Assembly: GCF_001667925.1 (NCBI RefSeq)
Contig: NZ_LZJR01000010.1
Location: 1 to 64,000, forward strand
Direction of reading: 5' to 3'
DNA from: Mycobacterium sp. E2479
GTDB lineage: Bacteria > Actinomycetota > Actinomycetes > Mycobacteriales > Mycobacteriaceae
Length of the DNA: 64,000 bases
The position numbers and the translations under genes were made by a program. Shown piece by piece: positions 38,573 to 47,800 of this stretch. The notes under the pieces were generated by a model. It saw only the letters and a program-made list of their open reading frames with translations. It ran no database searches and had not been told where the DNA came from. Position 1 is the stretch's first letter. Every line of letters begins with the position of its first letter.

Positions 38573-39862
38573 TCAGCCGCGCTGAGCCAGGAAGGCGACG
38601 TCGACGATCTCGCCGGTCCGAATCTGCTCGGCGCCGGTGGGCACCACGACCAGACAGTTCGCCTCGGCGAGGGTCGCCAGCAAGTGAGATGACGCGCCCG
38701 GGCCGCCGCCGAGCGTCTGCACCAGATACTCGCCGCTCTCCTGGTCTCGCATCAGCTGACCGCGCAAGAATCCTTTCCGCCCGGCCACCGACGTGATGGG
38801 CGATAGCGTGCGCGCCTGCACGATGCGGCGCATCGGCTGACGCTTGCCCAGCGACAACCGAATCAGCGGGCGGACCATCACCTCGAAAACCACGAGCGCG
38901 CTCACCGGATTGGCCGGCAATAAGAACGTCGGAACGCCCTCGCGACCCAACTGCCCGAAACCCTGGATGGATCCCGGATGCATGGCGACGCGCACGACCT
39001 CGAGCTCGCCGAGCTCGGCGAGCACCTGCCGCACCGCCTCGGCCGCGGCACCGCCGACCGCACCGGCGATCACGATCACCTCGGCGCGATTGATCTGGCC
39101 CTCGACGATCTCGCGGAGCTCGCGGGGGCCGCCGCTGACGATGCCGACGCGGTTGACCTCGGCGCCGGCATCGCGGGCCGCGGCCGCCAGCGCGTAGGAG
39201 TTCACGTCGTAGACCTGCCCGTTGCCTGGAGTGCGCGAGATGTCGACCAGTTCGCCGCCCAGCGCCATGATCGTCACCCGGGGCCGCGGGTGCACCAGCA
39301 CCCGTTCGCGGCCGACGGCGGCCAGCAGTCCGACCTGCGCAGCGCCGATCACGGTCCCGGACCGCACCGCCACGTCACCGGGTTGGACGTCGTCGCCCGC
39401 GCGACGCACGTAGGCGCCCGACGGGGCGCCCCGCAGAATCCGCACCCGCTGCGTGCCGCCATCGGTCCACCGCAACGGCAGGACCGCGTCGGCCAAGGTG
39501 GGCAGAGGGGCACCGGTCTGCACGCGTACGGCCTGGCGCGGCTGCAGCCGGCTGGGCGTGCGCGAACCGGCCTCGATGATGCCCATCACCGGCAGTACCA
39601 GGCCCTCGCGCGCGTCGTTCTCGCCGGAATCGTCGAACGGGCCGGGCAAGCTCTCGCTGCCCACCTCGCCCACACCGAGTACGTCGACGCTGCGCACCGC
39701 GTAGCCATCGATCGCCGCCTGGTCGAAGCCGGGCATCGGGCGTTCGGTCACCACTTCCTCGGCGCACATCAATCCCTGCGCCTCGGCGATCGCGACACGT
39801 ATCGGCCGCGGGGCAACCGCGGCCGCCGTGATCCGGGCCTGCTGCTCTTCCACCGAACGCAC
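38573..39862 (-). CDS. moeA1: MoeA/gephyrin-like protein (MoeA1; probable divisome protein Glp)
   Basis: The GTG at 39862 (VRSVEEQQARITAAAVAPRP) gives 429 residues; the upstream frame to 39919 is not needed. MoeA domains are complete: PMPGFDQAAIDGYAVRS, RLQPRQAVRVQTGAPLP, GAYVRRAGDDV, the molybdopterin-binding subdomain (VNSYALAAAARDAGAE, MHPGSIQGFG, LLPANPVSALVVFEVMVRPL) and a C-terminal beta barrel. MoeA inserts molybdate into molybdopterin. In Corynebacterium the orthologue in this gene neighbourhood (Glp) instead binds FtsZ and the receptor GlpR. The linkage to glpR here suggests the division role. Confidence 0.9.
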   Translation of the reverse strand: MRSVEEQQARITAAAVAPRPIRVAIAEAQGLMCAEEVVTERPMPGFDQAAIDGYAVRSVDVLGVGEVGSESLPGPFDDSGENDAREGLVLPVMGIIEAGSRTPSRLQPRQAVRVQTGAPLPTLADAVLPLRWTDGGTQRVRILRGAPSGAYVRRAGDDVQPGDVAVRSGTVIGAAQVGLLAAVGRERVLVHPRPRVTIMALGGELVDISRTPGNGQVYDVNSYALAAAARDAGAEVNRVGIVSGGPRELREIVEGQINRAEVIVIAGAVGGAAAEAVRQVLAELGELEVVRVAMHPGSIQGFGQLGREGVPTFLLPANPVSALVVFEVMVRPLIRLSLGKRQPMRRIVQARTLSPITSVAGRKGFLRGQLMRDQESGEYLVQTLGGGPGASSHLLATLAEANCLVVVPTGAEQIRTGEIVDVAFLAQRG

Positions 39863-39999
39863 AGCGCGCCTCTCTGCCCTCAAACCCGGCGGGCCCCGCG
39901 CACACGGCGACCCGCTCACTGCGCAGGCGGGGCATCCCCCGCCCGGGACCGCTACGCGCTCCGCCGGTCTGCCGTCCGCCAGCCGGGGCTATCGCTCGG

Positions 40000-40911
40000 C
40001 TACTGCTCCGCCAGGCCTAATCGGGCCACCAACCACTGCCGCAAATCCGGGCCGTAATCGTCACGATCCAATGCAAAGTCAACCGCAGCCTTGAGGTAGC
40101 CGCCAGGATTTCCCAAGTCGTGTCGAGATCCGCGATGCACGACCACGTGCACCGGGTGACCCTCCGCGATCAGCAGCGCGATCGCGTCGGTGAGCTGCAC
40201 TTCGCCGCCGGCCCCACGGTCGATGCGGCGCAAGGCATCGAAGATGGCGCGGTCGAGCACGTAACGGCCGGCCGCGGCGAACAGCGACGGGGCGTCTTGG
40301 GCCTTCGGCTTCTCGACCATGCCGTTGACCTTGAGCACGTCGGGATTGTCGTCGTCGGCAATCGGCTCGACGTCGAAAACGCCGTAGGCGCTGACATCTT
40401 CGGGCGCTACTTCGATGGCGCACAACACCGTGCCGCCGTAATGCGCCCGCACCTTCGACATCGTCCCCAACACGCCGGTAGGCAGCACCAAGTCGTCGGG
40501 CAGCAGCACCGCGATGGCGTGCTCGTCGTCGGCCAGCCGCGACTCCACGCAGCCGATCGCGTGCCCCAGGCCGAGCGGCTCGCTCTGCACCACGGACTCG
40601 ACCCTGATCAGCTGCGGCGCGCGCCGCACCTTGTCGAGCATCGCCGTCTTGCCGCGCTCCTCCAAAGTGCTCTCCAGCACCAAGTCTTCAACGAAATGCG
40701 CGACGACACCGTCCTTGCCCTCGGAGGTGATGATGACCAGCCGCTCGGCACCGGCCTCGGCCGCCTCGGCAGCCACCAACTCGATGCCCGGCGTATCCAC
40801 AACCGGCAACAGCTCCTTGGGGACGGTTTTGGTCGCCGGCAAGAAGCGGGTACCGAGACCCGCGGCGGGCACGACCGCAGTGCGTGGCACCACCACGTTT
40901 GGGCTTGACAT
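40000..40911 (-). CDS. galU: UTP-glucose-1-phosphate uridylyltransferase
   Basis: The 303-residue protein has the nucleotidyltransferase signature VPAAGLGTRFLPATKTVPKE, the metal site PDDLVL, and NGMVEKPK. GalU makes UDP-glucose, used for UDP-galactose (arabinogalactan), trehalose and glucan synthesis. Homologous in place and size to M. tuberculosis Rv0993. It is divergent from the 5-FTHF cyclo-ligase gene (76 bp between starts) and precedes moeA1 by about 137 bp. It probably leads the galU-moeA1-rimJ-glpR set. Confidence 0.96.
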   Translation of the reverse strand: MSSPNVVVPRTAVVPAAGLGTRFLPATKTVPKELLPVVDTPGIELVAAEAAEAGAERLVIITSEGKDGVVAHFVEDLVLESTLEERGKTAMLDKVRRAPQLIRVESVVQSEPLGLGHAIGCVESRLADDEHAIAVLLPDDLVLPTGVLGTMSKVRAHYGGTVLCAIEVAPEDVSAYGVFDVEPIADDDNPDVLKVNGMVEKPKAQDAPSLFAAAGRYVLDRAIFDALRRIDRGAGGEVQLTDAIALLIAEGHPVHVVVHRGSRHDLGNPGGYLKAAVDFALDRDDYGPDLRQWLVARLGLAEQ

Positions 40912-40987
40912 TGTTCACACGATAACCCGCATCCGCTCGGCCGAGTCGATGTGGCGCGTGTAAAGACCTGGCTGTCATGGTTGACGC

Positions 40988-41587
40988 ATGGCGACCACCA
41001 GCAAAGCCGCGTTGCGCGACCAGCTGCTTGCCGCCCGCCGCCACGTTGCCGACGACGTTCGCGCCACCGAGGCGCAGCAGATATGCGCCCGGCTGGAAGC
41101 CCTGCAAAGCCTTGTGACCAGCGGCGACACCGTGTGCGCCTACGTGCCGGTGGGCAACGAGCCAGGATCGATCGAGATGCTCGACATGTTGCTGCGGCGC
41201 GCCGGACGGGTCCTGTTGCCGGTTGCGCGCACCGCTGCCGACGACACCCCACTGGCGTTGTCGTGGGGGGAATACCGGCCGGGCACGCTGACCACCGGGC
41301 GGTGGGGGCTGCTCGAACCGCCGCGCCCGTGGCTCCCGCCGTCGGCTTTGGCGCAAGCCAACGTGGTGCTGGTGCCTGCGTTGGCCGTGGACCGCCGCGG
41401 CGTGCGGCTTGGCCGGGGCCGGGGTTTCTACGACCGCTCGCTGGGCGGCCGCGCCCCACGCGCGCGGCTGATCGCGGTGGTTCGCGACGCGGAAGTGCTC
41501 GACGAACTACCGGCCGATCCGCACGACATCCCCATGACCCACGCGCTCACGCCGCGACAGGGGTTGATCGACCTCGTTGGGCGCTGA
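40988..41587 (+). CDS. 5-formyltetrahydrofolate cyclo-ligase
   Basis: The 199-residue protein belongs to the MTHFS/YgfA family: KAALRDQLLAARR at the N-terminus, YVPVGNEPGS, LVPALAVDRRGVRLGRGRGFYDR (the nucleotide-binding block) and DIPMTHALTP at the end. It converts 5-formyl-THF to 5,10-methenyl-THF using ATP, rescuing stored folate. It matches M. tuberculosis Rv0992c. The CIRCE-controlled ruc gene follows after 88 bp. Confidence 0.94.
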   Translation: MATTSKAALRDQLLAARRHVADDVRATEAQQICARLEALQSLVTSGDTVCAYVPVGNEPGSIEMLDMLLRRAGRVLLPVARTAADDTPLALSWGEYRPGTLTTGRWGLLEPPRPWLPPSALAQANVVLVPALAVDRRGVRLGRGRGFYDRSLGGRAPRARLIAVVRDAEVLDELPADPHDIPMTHALTPRQGLIDLVGR

Positions 41588-41620
41588 CATATCGGGAATG
41601 AGACATGTCACGTGGCGGTT

Positions 41621-41647
41621 CTAGCACTTGAGACGTTAGAGTGCTAA
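41621..41647 (+). promoter_or_regulatory. CIRCE element (HrcA operator)
   Basis: CTAGCACTT, nine bases, GAGTGCTAA. The CIRCE consensus is TTAGCACTC-N9-GAGTGCTAA; the right arm is perfect and the left arm differs at its two outer bases. The spacing is exactly nine. It lies 28 bp upstream of the ruc GTG, overlapping the expected promoter, so HrcA should repress ruc and release it on heat stress, as for groES/groEL. Confidence 0.92.
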
Positions 41648-41675
41648 CCAGGTTTGCAATCCTCCGGAGGTTTTC

Positions 41676-42026
41676 GTGCCGACTTACAGCTATCAGTGCA
41701 CCGAGTGCGACGATCGCTTCGACATCGTGCAAGCCTTCACCGACGACGCGCTGACGACGTGTAAGCGCTGTTCCGGGCGGCTGCGCAAGCGCTTCAACTC
41801 CGTCGGCGTGGTCTTCAAGGGCAGCGGTTTCTACCGCACCGACAGCCGCGAATCGGGCAAGAAGCCGTCGAGTACGAGCAACGGCTCCTCGTCGAGCGAC
41901 GCCGGATCGAGCGGCTCGCCAACCAGCGAAAAGAACGGCAACGGCTCGAGCGAGAAGTCCAGTTCCAGTCCGAGCGACAAGTCGAACAGCAGCTCGACAA
42001 CGTCGGCGGCCGCCGCGACCAGCTGA
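41676..42026 (+). CDS. ruc: FmdB-type zinc-ribbon redox chaperone Ruc (Rv0991c-like)
   Basis: The GTG at 41676, after TCCGGAGGTTTTC, gives 116 residues. Residues 1-50 form a zinc ribbon with two Cys pairs (QCTEC and TCKRC); residues 55-116 are a Ser/Gly/Asn-rich disordered tail. M. tuberculosis Rv0991c (Ruc) is reported as a heat-induced chaperone activated by oxidation of these cysteines, which release zinc, and which then passes clients to DnaK. The upstream CIRCE element fits that heat induction. The SAF-domain gene follows 64 bp later. Confidence 0.93.
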   Translation: MPTYSYQCTECDDRFDIVQAFTDDALTTCKRCSGRLRKRFNSVGVVFKGSGFYRTDSRESGKKPSSTSNGSSSSDAGSSGSPTSEKNGNGSSEKSSSSPSDKSNSSSTTSAAAATS

Positions 42027-42090
42027 CGGCTATCCACACCGGCCTTCCCGGCCGCAAGCCCGGGTACCGGGTTGCGCCTACCGTTGCAGC

Positions 42091-42771
42091 GTGGGCGAAT
42101 CATCGCTGAACCCAAGCCTATTGAGCCGGCTGTCCCTGTGGTTGCGCCCGGATTGGACTCGCACCGTGCTGGCACGCCGAGTCGCCGCGGGTGGGCTGGT
42201 CGTGCTGGCCGGCATCGCGACGCTGCGCTCCAACCCCTCCGGTGATTACGCAGAAGTCGTGGTGGCCGATCATGACCTTCGTCCCGGTGCCGCGTTGACA
42301 CCGGCCGATGTTCGGCTCGAAAAGCGTTTGGCTGCAACCATTCCCGACGGCGCCCGAGCCGACGTGGGTGCAGTGGTGGGTTCGACGCTGGCCGGCCCGA
42401 CGCGACGCGGTGAGATACTCACCGACGTCCGGTTGTTGGGCAGCCGGTTGGCGGAGGCTGCAATTGGGTCGAAGGCCGGCCCGGGCGCCCGCATCGTGCC
42501 GCTGCATTTGGCCGATGGCGCCCTGATCGACCTCGTGCGGGTCGGTGACGTCGTCGACGTGCTGGCGGCGCCCGTCACCAGTGCGCCGGAGAGCTCCCAT
42601 GCCACCCCCAAGGTGGTGGCCACGGACGCCGTGGTGGTGCTGGTATCGGCCAAGGAAAAGATGCAAGCGGCCGACAGCGACCGCGTAGTGTTAGTTGCGC
42701 TGCCGGCTCGTGTGGCGAACGCGGTGGCAGGTTCGGCGCTGGGCCAGACGGTGACGCTAACCCTGCACTGA
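42091..42771 (+). CDS. SAF-domain membrane protein (Rv0990c-like)
   Basis: The GTG at 42091 gives 226 residues. One membrane helix ([16 protein letters not shown], about 31-46) is followed by a SAF/CpaB-FlgA-like domain ([20 protein letters not shown]) and a second beta region ([23 protein letters not shown]). This is the CpaB/RcpC or FlgA type of organisation, but no pilus or flagellar gene lies nearby. In M. tuberculosis the equivalent follows ruc. It may share the CIRCE-controlled transcript. Function unknown, likely extracytoplasmic. Confidence 0.82.
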   Translation: MGESSLNPSLLSRLSLWLRPDWTRTVLARRVAAGGLVVLAGIATLRSNPSGDYAEVVVADHDLRPGAALTPADVRLEKRLAATIPDGARADVGAVVGSTLAGPTRRGEILTDVRLLGSRLAEAAIGSKAGPGARIVPLHLADGALIDLVRVGDVVDVLAAPVTSAPESSHATPKVVATDAVVVLVSAKEKMQAADSDRVVLVALPARVANAVAGSALGQTVTLTLH

Positions 42772-42838
42772 GTCCCTCGCCGTTGTTGGTCAGCTAGCCG
42801 ACAGCCAACTCTGTCCAGTCCCAGAAAGGCCGTCTCCA

Positions 42839-43297
42839 ATGCTCAAAGGGTTCAAGGATTTTCTCTCCCGGGGCAACATCATCGATCTGTCCACCGCAGT
42901 GGTCATCGGTACTGCTTTCACCGCACTGGTCACGACTTTCACCAACGCGATCATCAAGCCGTTGATCAACCGGATCGGCGTCAACCAAAAGTCCGATCTC
43001 GGCGTCTTGCGGATTGGCATCGGTGGCGGCCAGACTATCGACCTGAACGAGGTATTGTCGGCGGCCATCAACTTCGTGATCATCGCCGCGGTCGTCTACT
43101 TCCTGGTCGTGCTGCCATACACGACGCTGCGCAAGCGCGGTGAGGTCGAACCGGCCGACGACGCGCAGGTGGTCCTGCTCAAGGAGATCCGCGACCTGCT
43201 CGCACAGACCAACGGCGAATCGCCGGGCAAGCACGGGAGTGCCACCACCACCCCCCCTCCCGAGCACGGGCCGCGCGCGGAAGCCGAATCGAAATAG
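42839..43297 (+). CDS. mscL: Large-conductance mechanosensitive channel MscL
   Basis: The 152-residue protein (151 in M. tuberculosis as recalled) begins [20 protein letters not shown]: the amphipathic N-terminal helix, then TM1 ([15 protein letters not shown]), the periplasmic loop, TM2 ([17 protein letters not shown]) and a cytoplasmic helix bundle. The C-terminal tail is Thr/Pro/Glu-rich. It forms a pentameric osmotic safety valve. It follows the SAF-domain gene directly; the Rv0986-Rv0988 ABC-transporter genes found between them in M. tuberculosis are absent. Confidence 0.97.
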   Translation: MLKGFKDFLSRGNIIDLSTAVVIGTAFTALVTTFTNAIIKPLINRIGVNQKSDLGVLRIGIGGGQTIDLNEVLSAAINFVIIAAVVYFLVVLPYTTLRKRGEVEPADDAQVVLLKEIRDLLAQTNGESPGKHGSATTTPPPEHGPRAEAESK

Positions 43298-43334
43298 CCG
43301 CGTCGACCCGGCAGGGTTCAGCTGGCCGTGAGGT

Positions 43335-43892
43335 CTAAATCTCCAGGCTCGACAACTGACCGATGATCTGGGCCGCCAACGGATTCAGCGTCGCCATCCC
43401 GTCGCGAACCGCGTAGCGGGAACCGGCCAGGTTGACCACCAGCGTGCTGCCCGACACCCCGGCCAGACCGCGGGACAATCCGGCATCGATGATCCCCGCC
43501 GACAGCCCCGAACCGCGGATAGCCTCTGCGATACCGAGGATTTCGCGATCCAAGATCTCGCGGGTGGCCTCCGGTGTGACGTCGCGCGGGGTGACGCCCG
43601 TCCCGCCGACCGAAACCACCAGGTCGACCCCGCCGATCACAGCGGTGTTCAGCGCGTTGCGGATCTCGATCTCGTCAGCGGCGACCGCGACCACGCCGTC
43701 GACGACGAAGCCCGCCTCGGTCAGCAGCTCGGTTACCAGCGGACCGTTATGGTCCTCATCCCCATGAGCGGTGCGATCGTCGACCACCACAACAAGAGCT
43801 CGGCCAACCACCAATTCCGCACCCGTTTCCATGGGTGCCACCGTATATCCGAGCTCAGACAATCCGGGTGCCGAGGGTTCGTCCACTCTCAC
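43335..43892 (-). CDS. moaB2: Molybdopterin-adenylyltransferase-like MoaB2
   Basis: The GTG at 43892 overlaps the pepD stop by one base and gives 185 residues. The MoaB/MogA fold is shown by RALVVVVDDRTAHGDEDHNG, GVDLVVSVGGTGVTPRDVTPEA, and SGSTLVVNLAGSRYAV. The MogA-type GGTG(V/L)xxRD motif is intact. MoaB proteins adenylylate molybdopterin. In mycobacteria this gene is part of the mprAB-pepD operon, and a contact with the sigma factor network has been proposed for M. tuberculosis MoaB2. Its link to envelope stress is unexplained. Confidence 0.92.
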   Translation of the reverse strand: MRVDEPSAPGLSELGYTVAPMETGAELVVGRALVVVVDDRTAHGDEDHNGPLVTELLTEAGFVVDGVVAVAADEIEIRNALNTAVIGGVDLVVSVGGTGVTPRDVTPEATREILDREILGIAEAIRGSGLSAGIIDAGLSRGLAGVSGSTLVVNLAGSRYAVRDGMATLNPLAAQIIGQLSSLEI

Positions 43893-45397
43893 TACTGATC
43901 CGCCTTTCCAAGGGTCACCGGCAACGTCCGGCTGCCGCCACCAGCGGGATCCTGGAACGTCAGCGAGATCTTGTCGCCGGGTGCTTTGGACCGCACGGCC
44001 GCGACCAACGCGTCGGCGCTGTTGATAGGCCGGTCGTCGACCTTGGTGACGACCACGTTCTTGGGGACGCCGGCGGCCGCCGCCGCACCCCCCGAGACGA
44101 CGTCGACGACCTTGGCGCCGGGGGTGCCCTTGTCGTTCATCACCTGAACGCCGAGCGAGGCGTGGGACGCTTTGCCGCTGGCGATCAGCTCATCGGCGAT
44201 GCGCTTGGCCTGGTCGACCGGAATCGCGAAGCCCAGACCGATCGAACCGCTTTGGGCATCCGCCGAGTCGGCGCCCAGGGTGGCGATGGCCGAGTTGACA
44301 CCCACCAGCTGGCCGTTCATGTTGACCAGCGCGCCACCCGAGTTGCCGGGGTTGATCGCCGCGTCGGTCTGAATCGCGTCCAACACGGTGTTCTGGTTGC
44401 CCGACTCACCGGTGGTGGACACCGGCCGGTTCAGCGCGCTGACGATGCCGGTGGTCACCGTGCCGGACAGGCCCAACGGCGACCCGATCGCGACGACCGG
44501 CTGGCCGACGTGAAGGTCGGACGAGGAACCCAGCGAAATGGGTGTGAGCCCGGAAACACCCTGCACTCGAATCACGGCGATATCGCTGGTGGGATCCGCG
44601 CCGACCACCGTGAACGGCGCGGTGCGACCGTCAGAGAAGGTCACCGTCGTCTTAGGCGTAGGAGAACCGGGGCCACCCGGTCCGCCGGGTGGAACGGGGG
44701 CCCCCGGCGGGCCTCCCGGGAGGCCTCCAGGACCCTTGGGCGCTCCCGCCGCGGCCGCGACGACGTGATTATTGGTCAGGATGAGCCCGTCGGTGGACAG
44801 GACGATGCCGGAGCCCTCTTCGGACGCCCGACCTATGTCGGTCTCGAGCATCACGACGCTGGGTACCACCTTGGTGGCGACTTGTTCGACGCTGCCGGGC
44901 GGCATGTTCGCGGCGGGGACGCTGGGCGCCGCCCCGATGACCCGGCCACCACCGTTGCCCGTCGAGTGCGTGCCGAGTTCGACAGCCGTGGCCGCGGCAC
45001 CACCGATGCCGGCCGACACCACCGCGACGGCCAACGCACCGACGACCATCAACCCTGTGCGAGAACGCTTTTGGGGTTCCTGCGGACCGGGGATGCCGGG
45101 CGGCATGCCGGGAATCGGACCCGGGCCGGTACCTCCCGGTACGGGGCCTACACCGGTTCCCCCGGGAATCCGGCCGGGCCCGGTGCTGCTGAAGGGCTCG
45201 TAGGGCGGACGGAACTGTGTCGTCGGCGAAGACGGTGGCTGCGACCGGTAGCGCCAGTCGTATTGCTGGTTATAGGGCTGTTGTCCCGGGGCATAACCGG
45301 GGGACCCCGCATGGCTCGGGACGGGCGCAGTCTGATTGGGCACGGGGGGGTACCCCGGCTGCTGCGGCGGTGGCGAATACCTCGGGTCATTCGTCAT
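43892..45397 (-). CDS. pepD: HtrA-like serine protease PepD
   Basis: The 501-residue protein (464 recalled for M. tuberculosis) has a long Pro/Gln/Gly-rich cytosolic N-terminus, one membrane helix (TGLMVVGALAVAVVSAGIGG, about 113-135), a trypsin-like domain and a C-terminal PDZ domain (about 395-490, including GTPGAKVVDVVSGGAAAAAG). The triad is intact: His in TNNHVV (about 211), Asp in SDIAVI (about 271), Ser in GNSGGALV (about 351). PepD degrades misfolded envelope proteins and is induced by MprA and SigE. The Gly-Pro repeats near 60-100 are longer than I recall for M. tuberculosis. Confidence 0.95.
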   Translation of the reverse strand: MTNDPRYSPPPQQPGYPPVPNQTAPVPSHAGSPGYAPGQQPYNQQYDWRYRSQPPSSPTTQFRPPYEPFSSTGPGRIPGGTGVGPVPGGTGPGPIPGMPPGIPGPQEPQKRSRTGLMVVGALAVAVVSAGIGGAAATAVELGTHSTGNGGGRVIGAAPSVPAANMPPGSVEQVATKVVPSVVMLETDIGRASEEGSGIVLSTDGLILTNNHVVAAAAGAPKGPGGLPGGPPGAPVPPGGPGGPGSPTPKTTVTFSDGRTAPFTVVGADPTSDIAVIRVQGVSGLTPISLGSSSDLHVGQPVVAIGSPLGLSGTVTTGIVSALNRPVSTTGESGNQNTVLDAIQTDAAINPGNSGGALVNMNGQLVGVNSAIATLGADSADAQSGSIGLGFAIPVDQAKRIADELIASGKASHASLGVQVMNDKGTPGAKVVDVVSGGAAAAAGVPKNVVVTKVDDRPINSADALVAAVRSKAPGDKISLTFQDPAGGGSRTLPVTLGKADQ

Positions 45398-45469
45398 GTC
45401 GCTAAGTCGCTCTTCCTCTATCTCAGTGTTTCGGCAAGTCGACGGCTGGGTTCAACAGTAGTCGCAGAC

Positions 45470-47038
45470 CTACCTTGCCCGCGCGGACTGAGAGTCCACT
45501 GAGATAACGTTCGCCGATTCCCGAGAGTTCTCCTGATTGCCGGCCGGTGCTTGGGCGGGGCCGGGCGCGGCATCAACCTGGTCGGCTTGTGGCTCCGCAG
45601 CGGCCGCGCCGTACGGTGAGGCGGGCAACGGCCGGCCGGGCAGCAGCACATAAAAGGAGGTACCCGGCGGCTGGCCTCCCGGAACGGTGTCCTCGACACG
45701 CAGCAGTCCCCCGTGATTGAGCACCACCTTTTTCACGATCGCCAGCCCGAGTCCGGAGCCCGGCATGGCCCGTGCCGTCGTCGAGCGGTAGAACCGTTCG
45801 AACACCAGGCGGCGCTCCTGCGGCGGAATGCCGGGACCGTGGTCGGCGATCACCAGCTCGGCGTGTGACGGGTCGAGCTGGCGCATGGTGACGCCGACGT
45901 GGCCACCGGGCGGGCTCCACTTGGCCGCGTTGTCCAGCAGGTTCAGGACCGCCCGCGACAGCCCGGCGGCGTCGCCATACATCTGCCACGGCGTCACGTC
46001 GACGTCGAAATGAATGTCGCTGCGCCGCCGCCTGACTCGCTCCAGGCTGCGGTCGAAGACCTCGGTCATGTCGACCGGCTCGTGCACCACCTGGCCGGCG
46101 TCGTCACGGGTGAGGTCCACCAAATCGCCTACCAGCGTTGACAATTCCTCGATCTGGGCGATCACATCTGCGCGCAGATCAACCATCTCCTGCTCGGGCA
46201 GCCGCGGCGCCCCAGGCTCCATCGCGGCCATCAGCAGCTCAACGTTTGTTCGCAGTGACGTCAGCGGGGTGCGCAGTTCATGCCCGGCGTCGGTGACCAG
46301 CCGCGCCTGCCGCTCCCGGGACTCGGCGAGCGCGCGCAGCATCAGGTTGAACGATTCGGTGAGCCTGGCCAATTCGTCACTACCGAACACGGGGATGGGT
46401 CTCAGGTCGTCCGTGCGCGCCACCCGCTCTGCCGCTTCGGTCAGACGTGCCACCGGTCGCAGTCCGGCCCTGGTGACCATGCCGCCGGCCACCGCGGCGA
46501 CCGCCACACCGACACCGCCGACGATCAGCAGTACCCAGCGCAACCTGTTCATCACCGCTTCGGTGGGCTTGAGGCTCTTGGAGATCAGCAACGACGTGCC
46601 GTTCTGCAGGTGCACGGCAAGGATCCGCTGATCACCCGCGGTGCGCCGCGACATGAACAGATCACCGTGGATGACCGCTTTCTCCGGTGCGCCGACCGGC
46701 AGGGTCTGACCCGGCTGCTGGGCGGTGTAGATCGCGTGGCCCGGGTTCACCAGGATCGCGTTGACATCTGAATAGGCGGTGCCTTCGATGGCCTTGCCCG
46801 GGTCGGCGGCCAGCGAGCCGCTGGCGATCAGCAGTTGCGCCCGGCTTTGCAATTGGTTGTCTATATCGCTGTACAGCGCGGCCGAAATCACGGCGTACAC
46901 GGCGAAGGCCATCAGCACCACGACCATGGCGACCATCGACATCGCCAGCAGCATCACCCGCCACCGCAACGACAGGGAGGGCGTTGCGCGCAACGGTGGG
47001 CGCAGCGGTGGACGTTGGGGCCGGGGAAACCGGATCAT
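45470..47038 (-). CDS. mprB: Two-component sensor histidine kinase MprB
   Basis: The 522-residue protein has two membrane helices (about 29-55 and 166-187) flanking a sensor domain, then HAMP, HisKA with the phosphorylated His in DAGHELRTPLTSLR (about 251) and HATPase_c (LNLLDNAAKWSP, DHGPGIP, GSGLGLAIVKKVV). MprB senses envelope stress (detergent, wall antibiotics) and phosphorylates MprA; DnaK binding to its outer domain is reported for M. tuberculosis. The last ~50 residues are Ala/Gln/Pro-rich and look disordered. It follows mprA by 16 bp. Confidence 0.96.
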   Translation of the reverse strand: MIRFPRPQRPPLRPPLRATPSLSLRWRVMLLAMSMVAMVVVLMAFAVYAVISAALYSDIDNQLQSRAQLLIASGSLAADPGKAIEGTAYSDVNAILVNPGHAIYTAQQPGQTLPVGAPEKAVIHGDLFMSRRTAGDQRILAVHLQNGTSLLISKSLKPTEAVMNRLRWVLLIVGGVGVAVAAVAGGMVTRAGLRPVARLTEAAERVARTDDLRPIPVFGSDELARLTESFNLMLRALAESRERQARLVTDAGHELRTPLTSLRTNVELLMAAMEPGAPRLPEQEMVDLRADVIAQIEELSTLVGDLVDLTRDDAGQVVHEPVDMTEVFDRSLERVRRRRSDIHFDVDVTPWQMYGDAAGLSRAVLNLLDNAAKWSPPGGHVGVTMRQLDPSHAELVIADHGPGIPPQERRLVFERFYRSTTARAMPGSGLGLAIVKKVVLNHGGLLRVEDTVPGGQPPGTSFYVLLPGRPLPASPYGAAAAEPQADQVDAAPGPAQAPAGNQENSRESANVISVDSQSARAR

Positions 47039-47054
47039 CGACGGACCCGCATCG

Positions 47055-47741
47055 TCACGGGGGCGTCTCCCGAAGGACGTAACCCACGCCGCGCACTGTG
47101 TGGATCAGGCGCGGCTCGCCATCGGCTTCGGTTTTGCGCCGCAGGTAACCCACGTACACCTCCAACGCGTTGCCCGAGGTGGGAAAGTCGAACCCCCAGA
47201 CCTCCTCGAGGATGCGGCTGCGAGTGAGCACCCGGCGCGGATTGGCGATCAGCATTTCAAGCAATGCGAATTCGGTGCGGGTCAGGCTGATCCGGCGCTG
47301 TCCGCGGGTGACCTCGCGGGTCACCGGGTCCAGCGTCAGGTCGGAGAACGTCATCGCCACCGATTCGGCGTCGTCCTCCGGCTTGGTGCGGCGCAGCAGC
47401 GCGCGCATCCGTGCCAACAGTTCTTCCAGGGCGAACGGCTTCGGCAGATAATCGTCGGCTCCGGCGTCCAGCCCGGCGACCCGCTCCGACACCGAATCGC
47501 GCGCGGTGAGCACCAGAATCGGCAGGTCATCACCGGTGCTGCGGAGCTGACGGCACACCTCGAGGCCGTCCAGGCGCGGCATCATCACATCCAGGACGAG
47601 CGCGTCGGGGCGATCGCTCGCGATCAGTTCGAGGGCCTCGACCCCGTCGTGGGCCAATTCGACGGAGTAGCCGTTGAAGGACAACGACCTGCGCAGCGAC
47701 TCGCGCACCGCGCGATCGTCGTCGACGACCAATATTCGCAC
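47055..47741 (-). CDS. mprA: Response regulator MprA
   Basis: The GTG at 47741 ([16 protein letters not shown]) gives 228 residues, the expected OmpR/PhoB size. The receiver domain has the acidic pocket DDD, the phosphoacceptor Asp in [11 protein letters not shown] (about 48) and the Lys in [10 protein letters not shown]. The winged-helix domain shows [19 protein letters not shown] and [15 protein letters not shown]. MprA controls sigE, sigB, pepD and its own operon, and is needed for persistent infection in M. tuberculosis. The start at 47822 would run through the upstream repeat and is rejected. Confidence 0.96.
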   Translation of the reverse strand: MRILVVDDDRAVRESLRRSLSFNGYSVELAHDGVEALELIASDRPDALVLDVMMPRLDGLEVCRQLRSTGDDLPILVLTARDSVSERVAGLDAGADDYLPKPFALEELLARMRALLRRTKPEDDAESVAMTFSDLTLDPVTREVTRGQRRISLTRTEFALLEMLIANPRRVLTRSRILEEVWGFDFPTSGNALEVYVGYLRRKTEADGEPRLIHTVRGVGYVLRETPP

Positions 47742-47762
47742 GGCCCTAGTTTCGTCCCACCG

Positions 47763-47779
47763 CCTGAGACTGACCTGAG
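47763..47779 (-). promoter_or_regulatory. Direct repeat resembling an MprA box before mprA
   Basis: On the minus strand CTCAGG occurs twice with an 11-bp period (TCTCAGG at 47780-47774 and 47769-47763), 22-39 bp upstream of the mprA GTG. MprA is reported to bind loosely conserved direct repeats containing CAG in its own promoter. The site is a candidate for autoregulation and is called from sequence resemblance only. Confidence 0.45.
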
Positions 47780-47800
47780 AGGCGCGCCGTGAGGGGACTC

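Noticed and set aside
43835..45502. 555-residue plus-strand frame opposite pepD
   Set aside because: Shadow of the PepD reading frame in high-GC DNA; composition is Arg/Gly/Ala noise with no motif.
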